Below are positions 47,765 to 58,400 of a stretch of DNA of 64,000 bases, one piece after another. Below the pieces are notes generated by a model. It was given only the letters and a program-made list of their open reading frames with translations. It was not told the DNA's origin and did not search any database. The stretch lies in the NCBI GenBank assembly GCA_004431415.1, contig QPMI01000493.1, forward strand, positions 1 to 64,000, in the 5' to 3' direction. Source of the stretch: Cyanophora paradoxa. Lineage: Eukaryota > Glaucocystophyceae > Cyanophorales > Cyanophoraceae. A program made the translations under genes and the position numbers. How positions within the stretch are numbered: the first letter of the stretch is position 1; the number at the start of each line of letters is the position of its first letter.

Positions 47765-50700
47765 ATGGGCAAGACGGACGCAAAGAATGCCGAGAAGGCT
47801 GCGGCCGCGGGCGGCAAGGCCGACAAGGTGGACGACGGCTGGCTGGCGAAGTCTGCCAACGTCGTGAAGCTCACGCCTGACAACTTCGACAAGGTGCCAG
47901 CATCCTTGAACTGCTGTTTCCGGCGGCACTTAGCCGACCGCCGCGCTGGAGCAGATAGTCTCGGAGCCCGGCAAGACGGTGCTGGTAGAGTTTTTCGCCC
48001 CGTGGTGCCCGCACTGCAAGCACGCCGCTCCGGTCCGTGGACTCCCGTTTTTCACGCTCGGCCGGGCCCCGTCGCCGCCCCGTTGACCGCTTCTCGCAGG
48101 AGCTGGACAAGCTGGCAGACTCTTATAAGGCCGACGCGAAGATGGCGGTGCGGCGCGCCTCTCCTCCGGAATCTCTCTTTTCGCCATTCGAAGAGCTTTC
48201 CGCGCGTGCAGGACAAGGTCGTAGTGGCGGCCATCGACGCCGACGCGCACCGCGCGATAGCCGGCAAGCTCGGCATCGACGGCTTCCCGACACTCAAGGT
48301 TTTCAAGACTCCTAATACGCCGATCGACCCGAAGGTCCGTGCCCGGCCGGCCCGCGCCCGGCCGTCTGCCCCGCGAGCCGCGCCGACGCGCGCTGCGCGG
48401 CGGCCCACAGGTGCCGTTCAAGAGCTACACCGGCGTGAGCGTCTACGGCGCGAAGAAGGTCGTGACTTTCGACGCGGGAAAGGCGAGCCGAGCCGCTCCG
48501 CGCTTCGAGCTCCCCGGCCCCGCCGCCGCCGCTGAGCTTGGGATGGGCGGGCGCAGATCCACCACGACCAGTCGATGACGGACGCCCTCAAGGACTTCGT
48601 TGCGCATCCGAAGCTCTACGCGAAGGCACGCTCCTTCCTTTCCTTCCTTCCTTTCCTTCCTCCCTTTCTCTTCTTCGGCTGACTGTCGCACGCAGCTGCC
48701 GTCGCCCATTTACATGCCGGAGGAGCTCGTCAACGATCTTCTGCACACGCCGCAGTGCCTTTACGACACCGAGCAGACGGTCCGCCCCTCCTCGCCCCCC
48801 CCCCCCGCACCGCCGGCCCGCCAGGGGCTCCGCCCGCGCCGCGGACCGGAGCCAGGCCGAGCCGCGCTGAGCCGGGTGGGGGGGATGCGCAGCTGCACCG
48901 CGCTGGCATCGTGGCGTCGACGGAGGACGTGGACCATCTCCTCATGCAGGACAAGTGCGGCAAGCAGATGGTCAAGGTCGGCCCGCCCTCCCTTGCCTCC
49001 TTTGGCGCCCTTGCTTCGGCGCCGCCGCCGCTAGCGTTCGGGGCCAATCCTCCGCAGAACATTACGGTCCTGCGCCAGCTTATCCAGAACGAGGCTACCC
49101 GGTGCGAGGCCGCCGAGTGTCGCCGCCGCCGCCGCCGCTGTCGCCGCCGCCGACGCCCGTGGTCCTGGCAGGGCTACGTTGAAGGAGAAGTACGCCAAGG
49201 CCAAGCACGGCGCCAAGCCCGCCGACAAGGGCGCCGACAAGCCCGCCAAGCCTGTCGACAAGCCCGCCGACAAGCCCGCCGACAAGCCCGCCGCCAAGCC
49301 CGCCGACAAGCCCGCCGACAAGCCCGCCGCCAAGGCCGCCGCTCCCGCTGCGGACAAGCCGGCTGCCCCCGCTCCCGCCAAGGCCGCAGCGCCCGCCGCG
49401 GACAAGCCGGCTGCCCCCGCCACTCCTGCCCCCGCCGCCTCCGCCTCGACCACACAGAAGGACGCCCCCGCGTCGAAGCCGGCGGCAGCGCCGGCGGCGC
49501 CGGAGAAGGCGCCGGCGGCGGTGGCCGCGCTGGAGAAGGCCGTTGCGGCCGTGGAGAAGGCGGCGGCGGCGGCCGCGAAGGCCCCTCCGACGGTGCCCAC
49601 CGTGCCCATCGCCAGCGGGAGCGGCGGCGACAAGGCGGCGCCGGCCAAGCTGCTGGACGCGGACGACAACGAGATCGGCGACGACGTGCAGGTGGGCGGG
49701 CGGCCTCGGATCAAATTGCTTGCCCTGCCCCGTCGCGCGGCCTCAGATCGGGTGTCGCAGTACGCGGACGGCCCCGCCTCGGGCGACGCGGCGCCCAACA
49801 ACTCGGCCCTCGTGCGCCTCTCCGCCCCTCCCGGGGCCCGGGCCGGGCGAGAGGGCGGGTCCAGAGCCAACCAGCCAGCCAGCCAGCCAGCTAGCCAGCT
49901 AGCCCCGGGCGCTAAGACGGGGGATCGTTGAGGCGGGGGGTACCGTAGCGGCAGATCGCCGCGGCGCACACGTATGTCCCGAGCCGGCACGACCGGCCGG
50001 GCTCGGAAGACCTCTTCCAGCACGACCAAAGAGGGGCTAGTCCCGCCCGCCCGCCCGCCCGCCCCCCCAGCAGATGCCGCATCGGGTCGGACGCGAATCT
50101 GAGCCGGATTCTCCCCATCCCCCTGCTCAGATCGTGGACGTGGCGGGGAGCGACAAGAAGAGCGTGGAGGACATGCACGACAAGGCGATCGGCAACCCCG
50201 AGAAGGTGGGACCCCGAAAGGGCTCTGCTCGCCGTCTAGGAGGCCGGCGCTGTTCCCGCTGGCAGCCCGCGGGCGACCGCCCCGCCCGCCTCCGGCCCGA
50301 TCCGAGCTTATTTGACGTTTCTTTCGCCGCCGCAGTTCACGATCGCTGTGTACCACGCCTACTGGTGCCCCCACTGCACCTCCCTCATGCCGGTGCGCGC
50401 CCGCCCCGCCGCCGCCGCGCGAGATTCGATCCCGGAGGCTCACCTGAGCCCACCTGATCAGATCCTGGACAAGCTGGCGGCCAAGCTGCAGGAGCACGGC
50501 GTGAAGGACGTCCAGGTCCGCTCAGATCAGATCTGATTCGATCCGATCCGATCCGGCCCGATCCGGTCTGACTTTGCGCGCTCAGATCGTCCGCACGGAG
50601 CTGGCGCACCACAAGGACTTCACCAGCGGCATCGCCCTCAAGTTCGTTGCTCAGATCAGATCCGATCGGTCTGATCTGAGCGATCCGATCTGACCTGAGC

Positions 50701-51789
50701 GCTATCAGGGAGGGCGTCCAGGGTTTCCCGACGATCAAATTCTACGGAAAGGCCCCCGCGGCGCGGTACGACAGCTGGGACGCCGCCAAGGCCGCCAAGG
50801 GCAAGCCCATCGTGCGCCCATGTTTGCTCCTCGATCTAGCGGGACTAAAGCAGGCTAGACTACGCCTAGGGGCTGCGCTCCCTCACGCCTTGGCCCCCTG
50901 CTCCGACCCCCACCGACCCCGATCCCCTTCCCCTGCAGGAGTACACGGGCCTGCGGACGGTCAAGAACATCGTGACCTTCCTCAAGGACAACAAGGTACC
51001 CGCCCCGCCCCGCCCGCCGCCTCCCTCCTCCATCCTCGCTCCTCCCCCTCACCGCCCCGGCCCGCAGGTGGCGCTGCCGGACTCGCTGCTGAAGCAGATG
51101 AGCATCCAGCACCTCGACGTCGACCTCCAGGTCCGACTTCCCCCCCCCCTTCCCCCCCCCCTTCCCCCCCTCGCCCGTCCCCTCCCCCCCCTGGGCAGGA
51201 GGCTCGGAGCTAGGAGGCCTAGAGGGAGGACGGACCTGCCTCCGCCGGCTCCCTCCAAGACGAGAAGCTAGAAGACCCGCTAGAAGACCGCCTCGACCCG
51301 CCCCCGGGCCCGCGCGCCCTCCTGACCGCTACCTCCAGGCGGTGGCCGAGCACGCGGCCGATGAGAACGGCACCGACAGCGCCGAGCACCGCGGCGGCGA
51401 CGACGACGAGGAAGCCGACGAGTCGTGCGCCCGCCAGCGAGCTCCCGCCCCGCCTTTCGCCGCCCCGCCCCACCTTCCCTTCCCTTCCGAGCCAGCGAGC
51501 TCGCCGCCCGCCGGTCCCGCTCTGAATCCGGCGGCGGCGCAGGGCCCCGGGGGCGAAGCTGAAGGCCTACTCGGCGCCGACCGTCGACGACGACGAGGCG
51601 CTCCTCGCCGGCGACGGTACCCCCCCCCCCCTTCCGCCCCCCGCCCCCCTGCTCACTCTGAGTTTCTCGTTCGCAGCGGCGGAGGCGCAGCCCGAGGAGG
51701 TCTCGTTCTACGACAACAGCACGGTCGTGCACCCCGAGATCAAGGCCCCCGCCGAGGGCATGGACGAGGCCGGCAACGAGTTCATATGA
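47765..51789 (+). CDS. Protein-disulfide-isomerase-like protein, two CPHC thioredoxin domains
   Basis: Twenty exons join to 2022 nt, 673 aa. They are 47765-47893, 47934-48032, 48100-48147, 48212-48334, 48411-48482, 48557-48625, 48696-48779, 48893-48976, 49058-49116, 49172-49691, 50131-50205, 50336-50392, 50462-50515, 50586-50645, 50713-50811, 50939-50995, 51068-51130, 51339-51421, 51543-51616 and 51677-51789. Domain 1 has VEFFAPWCPHCKHAAP (CPHC about residues 68-71) and the cis-proline strand GFPTLKVF. Domain 2 has YHAYWCPHC (about 465-468) and GFPTIKFYGK. Between them lies a Pro/Ala/Asp/Lys linker of about 150 residues. The C-terminus is acidic and ends NEFI, without KDEL. Two introns have GC donors (after 48482 and 48625). 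CPHC is the DsbA-type active site rather than the usual CGHC, which suggests an oxidising thiol exchange role. No signal peptide is visible at the chosen ATG, so location is uncertain. Confidence 0.88.
49208..49420 (+). repeat. PADK/PAAK codon repeat in the isomerase-like gene
   Basis: A 12-bp unit, GCCGACAAGCCC, and close variants repeat across exon 10. They encode Pro-Ala-Asp-Lys and Pro-Ala-Ala-Lys tetrapeptides, then Ala/Pro-rich sequence. The result is a charged, probably disordered spacer between the two thioredoxin domains. The antisense strand gives a long Ala/Gly-rich open frame that is a by-product. Confidence 0.85.
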
Positions 51790-52776
51790 GCGGCCTGAGC
51801 CGTTCCTGCTGCTAGGCGGCGGGGACGCCGGCGCCGGCGGGGCCCCCTAGGGCCCGGGGTGCGATGTTAGCAGTCTGCAGGTAGGTAGGTCTGAGCCTAG
51901 GCTAGTCCAGCTTGTAGGGCGCGCGCTATGTTCATGAAGAGTTCAACATGGCGAATCGAAGCCTTGAAGCTTGGCGTGCACACCGTCCAACGGGCGGGCG
52001 GGCGGCACGCCGAGGCACGCCGGGCCTCTATTTCAATTCAACGGTAATGGCAAAGTTATGTAGACAGAATTCGATCAAAACAAGTTATGAACAAGCCATG
52101 ATCCGAGGATCATCGCATCATGCTTATGATCATGATCATCATGGCATGATCATGATCATCGGATCATGATGAGCCGTGATCATGAGTCAGTCAACGTCAT
52201 CGCTGTAGTGCCTACTACTGCCTACTACTACTAGGCTAGTCGTAATATAAATATTAAGTTGACGAGCCTCGGAGGTGCATGTGGTCGGAATGCAAATCGC
52301 TGCTACTACTTAGGCTACTAGGCTACCACCGTGCCACTAGTTATAGGCTAATTATTGATTTGGTGAGTTGACTAGCAGCCTGGCAGTGCTCGCGTTCCGA
52401 GTTCGGTGATCATGAATTTAACAGTCCCCCGGCCCGTCCCTTACTTAATGATCATGATCAGCTTTACGCCGTGACTCGGCGACGGTTCCATGCCAGCAAA
52501 CGTTAACGGACTGGCGCCTGTTGCTCCGATCCCCATGGGCCGTTGAATAATGACAGGCGTGCCCGGGGCCATGCATGATCATGATCACTGATTCAGTGAG
52601 CCCCACGGCGATCATTGAGCGACATTTCATAGTATCATAGTAGTAGTATGCCCCTTTCACCATCCGGATCCAGTCACTGAGCCATCCAATTCACTGAGAC
52701 ATAAAACGCCCGGCCAGCCTGGAAGCGCCGCAGTCGGCCTCGGGGGCGCCGGGGCGAATCGAACCCGGACCGGACC
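51790..52776. other. Convergent spacer with ATCATGATC palindromes
   Basis: This lies between the stop codons of the isomerase-like gene (+) and the oxoprolinase gene (-). It has no gene. Positions 52098-52195 are a chain of ATCATGAT/GATCATGATC words, nearly all self-complementary. Similar words recur at 52448-52460 and 52574-52588. It may include both 3' UTRs. Confidence 0.55.
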
Positions 52777-53546
52777 CTACTTCCTCGCCCCGTACCCGCC
52801 GCCGCCGGGCGTCTCGATGCGGATCCGGTCGCCGCCCTCCGCGGCCACCGTGTTCTTTGGGCCCAGCGAGATGCGCCTGGGGTACAGGCTCAGAGCGGAA
52901 GGGGGGGTGGGAAGGAGCGGGGGGGGGGTACCGGCCGTCCGCGCGGACGAGCAGGTTGAGGCCGCACTGGCCCGGATCGCCCCCCGCCAGCCTGCGGGTA
53001 CCGTAAATCTCGGAGGGAAGGGCGGCGGGGATTTCGTACCCGTAGGGCCGCGTCACGCGCCGCTCGGAGAGGATGCCAACCTGGAAGGAGGTAATTATAA
53101 GGGGCGCAACGGGAGGGGGGAAGAGAGGGGAAGGGGGGGGGGAGTACCGTAAGTGGCCGAAGGAACTCGATATCGCGCACCACCTTCGTAGGGAAAAGGG
53201 GGGGTACGGGATCAGAGTACGTCGGGGTACGCGCGGGAAGGCGAACTGTGTACCCCGTCGCCGCCGCGGTAGGCGCCCTCCCCGCCCGACCCGCCGCGGA
53301 TGCCGAACTCCCGCAGCATCACGGGGTACCTGAAACAATCGAACGCGTGAGGGGTACGGCGATCAATCAAGCTAAGGGGTTACGGGCGCACCGGCGCTCG
53401 AGGATCTCGGGGTCCGTGATGCGCGTGTTCGTCATGTGCGTGTGCACGCCGGACTGCGCGGCCGCTCAGATCAGATCCTATCAGATCTGATCAGATATGA
53501 TCTTATTCGGTAACGGGCTACCTGGCCGTGCCAGGTGGGCCCGGCG

Positions 53547-53584
<38 letters not shown>

Positions 53585-55423
53585 GTCGTCCCCAAAGGTA
53601 AGGTTGTTCATGCAGCCCTGGGCGGGCCGGGCGGGGGGAGGGCGGGAAGTGAGCGAGGAGCGTGGCTGGGGACTGGGCGGCCGGCCGGGCCGGCCGGGAG
53701 GGCGGACGGACCTGGCTGGCGGCGCAGGCGGCGAAGGCCTTCAGCACCACGTCCGTCACCCGCTGCCGGGGCGCGCGCGGGCCGGGCGCGTCAGCGTGGA
53801 GGATTCTACTACGCCAGCGGCGCTTCTTATTGCGCTCTCATTGATTCTGGTTCCTTCCCCCTTCGCACCTGGGAGGTGAGGACGTTGCCGCCGACGACGG
53901 CGGCGCCCTCTGAGGGGGAGAGGATCGTCCCCTCCGGGATCACGATCCGGATCGGCACCAGGCAGCCCTGCGCGCCGGGAAGGGGGCGGGCGTGGGCAAG
54001 CATCGTGCGTGCGTGCGGGACGAGAGCTAGAACTCGGAGGGACGGGCGGGCCTAGGACCTAGGACCTAGCTCTATCTGATGGTTCTAGGACCTAGAGCCT
54101 AGCTCTAGGCATAGCTCTGTACCTGGTTGAGGGGGATGTCCCGCGCCCCGAGGCAGCGGAGGGAGTAGAGGGATGAGAGCTAGGACCTAGGACCTAGCTC
54201 TAAATCTAGGACCTAGGACCTAGGACCTAGCTCTAAATCTAGGACCTAGGACCTAGGACCTAGCTCTAGGACTAGGACCTAGGCCGGATAGTTCTAATTC
54301 TATATTCTAATTCCGGATAGTTTAGATAGTTTGATAGTTTTGATAGCTCTAATTTGGGCACCTGGTTGAGGGGGATGTCGCGGGTGACGAGGCAGCGGAG
54401 GGAGTAGAGGATCGCGCTCTTCGCCACCGCCTTGGGCGAGTTGCTGTTCCCTGCGGGGGAAGGAAGGAGGCTTTCAGGGGGGCGGGAGTCGGGTGCGCGG
54501 CCCGCCCACTCCACCCGCTAAATCATTCGCTAAATCAGGCTCCCGCTAATCAGGGCCCGCCCGCGGGGGTCCGCCTAGGCTCTGCTAGAGCACTCGGGGC
54601 GCGGCGTAGGATGCTAGGCTACGGGCGCCCGGCGGCGCGAGGCCCGGGGCCCATGGGCGTCGATTCCCGCGCGGGGCATCCCTTTCTAAACCTCTCTCCG
54701 TAGACGTAGACGTAGGCCGAGGGCCGAGGGCGGACCGTAGACCTCGGGCCCGGTGCCGGAGAAGTCGAAGACGGCGGAGCCGTCGCGGCGGTCGATGTGC
54801 AGCCGCAGCCGGATCGGTGTCCCGTCGTCCATGTAGTCCACCGCCTGCACGGAGGGCATGAACGAAGCAGGGCCGGGCAGGCCCCGGCTAGGCAAAGCCG
54901 TGCAGAGCCCCGGCTAGGCAAAGCCGTGCAAGCTTGAAGGCTAGGCTTCGAGCCCGGCGTGGCCTCAGAGCGGGTGGCAGCCGCGCCCCCCCGATAGGCT
55001 AAGCCTTGCCGGGGCGAGGGGCGAGGGGGACGGACCTCGACGGCGCCCTGCTCGGGGAGGCCCTGGGCTTCGGAGATGCGCCGCAGCATCTCCCGCACCG
55101 CAGACTCCGCCGCCTCCTGCGGGGGAGGGGGCGGGAGGGTGAGAGGAGGGGGGAGGGGGGGGAGGGGGAAGGGGAGGGGGCGGGAGGGGGAGGGATGGTG
55201 TGTGTGTGTGTGTGGTGGGGGGGGGGGGGGGAGGGGGGGTGAGGGGGGGGAGGGGGGGAGGGGGGGGGCGGCAGGGGAGGGGCTCTCGGGAGAAGGGGCT
55301 GCGCCCTTATCTGTCTCTCGGGGCGTCCTCGCATCTAACCGACCAGGCGGGAGGGGGGGGGGGGAGGTGGCTGGAGGGTGGGGCGCCGGGATCGGCGACG
55401 GGCTGAACCCTTATGGGCGGACC

Positions 55424-55475
<52 letters not shown>

Positions 55476-58400
55476 CCTTATCTGAACCCTCATCTATCTC
55501 TCCGGGCGGACCTGGATGTACTTCATGTAGGCGTGCACGGTCGGCAGCCCGTGGCTCTCTGCGGAAGGGGGCGGGACGGTCGACGTCGGCGGCCCGCAGC
55601 TCTAGCTCTCGGCCAGCGACGGGAAGCTTAAGGAAGCGGACCGTTGAGCTAATTAGATAATTAGAATAGCATCTTAAGCTAATTAGAATAGCATCTTAAG
55701 AAGCTAAGCCTGGAAGGAAGAAGCCGGGGCCAGCGATGGGAAGCTTAGGAAGCGGACCGATGAGCTCGGAGACGAGGGCGATGCCGCGGTGGTTCGCGGC
55801 CACCTGCGCGGGGAGGGGCGGGGGGCGGTGGGCTGGGGGGGAAGGGAAGGCGGGCCCCGGCCCCGGGCACCTGCGCCCGCAGGTCCGACAGGTTGTCTGA
55901 GCGCATCCGATCGGTCAGATCAGATCAGACGACGGCGGCGCCACACTGCGTGGGCGTGCGCCGGGCGGGCGGGGCGGACCGCGGAGGGTGCGGGTGCCGG
56001 AGGAGGGCGCCTCGTGCGCCTTGCGCGCGATCTTGCCGGGCGCCTCCAGCAGCGCCGTGATCCCCGCCTCCTGCGCGGGGGGGTCTCGGGTCCCTACAGA
56101 TCTTAAGACGCCGGGGGGCACCGGGTCGCTTAGAGAACCGGTGCGCCCCTTCGTTTCGGCTTAGCTCGGCTTAGCTCGGCGAGGCTTATATTTAGGGAAG
56201 CTTAGCGGGGCGGGCGGGGCGGGCGGGCCTGGAAGAAAGTCGCGGGCGCTTAGTCCTACTAGCCTGGCTTAGCTTCATAAGATGCTATTCTAGTTAGCTT
56301 AAGGTGCTATTCTAATTAGCGGGGCGGGCCTGGAAGACGCCGTCGCGGACGAGGACGAAGGACTTGATGGCGGCGCCCTCCTCCTCGAGCGCCTTCGAGA
56401 AGGGCGGCATCGACCCCGGCGTGATCCCCCTGAGGATAGATACGCGGGGCGTGAGAGGTTCTTAGTGCGAGCTCGCCCGGGACGGCAAGGCGGGGCGGGG
56501 CGGGGCGGGGCGGGGTACAGGGCACCCGATGTCGGCGTGGTGGCCGCGGGAGGCGACGTAGAAGACCGGTCGCCCCGCGTGGAAGACCGGCGTGATCACC
56601 TGAGCCGAGGGGGCGTCGGGCGGCGCGAAAGGGAGAAGAGAGGCGCGGGGGGAGGGGGAGGGGGGGAGGGGAGGGGGGCAGCGGGGTGGCGCCCCGCGCA
56701 GCGACGGGAAGGAGCTCTTGGGAGCGGAGGGAAGGGGGGGGGGGAGGGAGGGGGGTACGACGGGGCGCACGGTGATGTCGGGGAGGTGGGAGCCTCCCAT
56801 GGCGGGGTGGTTCGAGACCAGCACGTCCCCCTCCCGCCACCCGCCCTGCGCCGCCTGGGGGTACAGGAAAGATTAGATGAAATCAAGAGGGGGGAGGGGA
56901 GGGGAGGGGAGGGGAGGGGGGTACCAGGTGCTCGATCTGGGCACGGACGGCGTCCTGCATGGACCCGAGGTGGACCGGCAGGTGCGGCGCGTTCGCCCTG
57001 GGGGGTACCGTGTCGAAAGGAGAGGAAGGAAGGCGGGGGGGGGGGTACGGCTTACACGAGGCCGCCGTCGGGCCCGAAGAGGGCGCAGGAGAAGTCGAGC
57101 CGCTCCTGCAGGCCCGGGTCAGGTCAGGGCACGGGGGGTACAGCTCAAAAGAGATGGGGGTACAGCCTGCCTTGATGTTGGTGCTGATGGCGGTGCGCTG
57201 CAGCGTGCGGCCCATCTGCTCCTGCGACGGGGCTTTAAAAAAGGAAGGGGGGGGGGAGAAGGCGGGGTCCGGGGGGGGGAAGGGGGGTACCGCGATGCCC
57301 ATGAAGCGGTGGGCGAAGATGGAGAGCTGGACGGAGTCGCAGGGGGGCCCGCCGTCCCCGTCGGCCTGATCCGGGAATGAGTGAGTGGGGCAGCGGAGAA
57401 ACAAGGCGGTGAAGCAGCAGGCGGGGTGAGGAGAGCAGGCGGGGAACGGGCGCGGGAGCATCCTATCTGGGCGACTGACTGGCTCGCCTGGGCGGTGCCG
57501 CGGGCCTGCTGCCCGCCCTCGACGTTGATGACGACGTCGCCCGAGGGCGTCACCCCCGCCACGCACTGCCGCGAGGTCAGACCACCGCGAGGTTGGGGCC
57601 CGTGGCGGACGCTCGCGAGGGCAGTGGACAGGGAGCCGGCGGAGGCACTAGGCGATGTCCCCTCTAGCCGTCTGTCTGTCTAGGACCGCGCGGGGGCCCT
57701 GCGCACGCCGGGCTCGACGACGATGGTGGAGGTCTTGTCGATGATGATGGCGGGGCCGCGCACCACCGCCCCGAACGCCCCGCTCCCCTGCTCCGTGGGA
57801 TGAAGAGGAGGGGGTCAGAGCGAGGAGGAGTCAGATGCTGACTAGGGGCAGAAGTGCATGGTTCGGAGCTTCCGTTTTGGCTCAGCTCAGCCTAGAAGCG
57901 AGATGCTTGGTGGATCTTATGAGAGTCTTGGCTTCGTCTTCTCCTTCAGGCGATCTTATGATTTCTTCTTAGGATATCAAGATCATTTTATGGATCTGAT
58001 GAGAATGGAGCGCACGGGTGCCGGGGCGAGCTCCTCGAGGAGGTGGACGGGCGTCTCGACGCGCCCCCCCTCGAAGTAGGCCCGCGTCGTCGTCCGCGGC
58101 GCCGGGTCCACCGCTGTGGCGCGTCGGGTCGGGTCGTTCGGTCGCGTCAGGTTGGATGGGAGTGGATTGGGGTAGGCGAGAGGGCTCGATCTAGACGAGT
58201 GCGTTGGATCGAAAGAATTGGGTTGGATCGCATCTCCTTTCACGCGAGGCGCTAGCCAACTAGCCACCCAGCTAGCTCGCTCGCTCGCGCTCACCCGGGG
58301 AGGCGGCGGCGCCCTGCTCGCCCTTCGGGCGCTTGGCGGCGGGCCCGGCGTCGGCCGCCGCCACCGCCCGCCGGATGTGCTCCGCGGTCTGAGGCCAGGG

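Noticed and set aside
49031-50497. Long Ala/Gly-rich open frame (488 codons) on the - strand
   Set aside because: It is antisense to the low-complexity Lys/Pro/Ala linker and introns of the isomerase-like gene; GC-rich repeats keep it open by chance.
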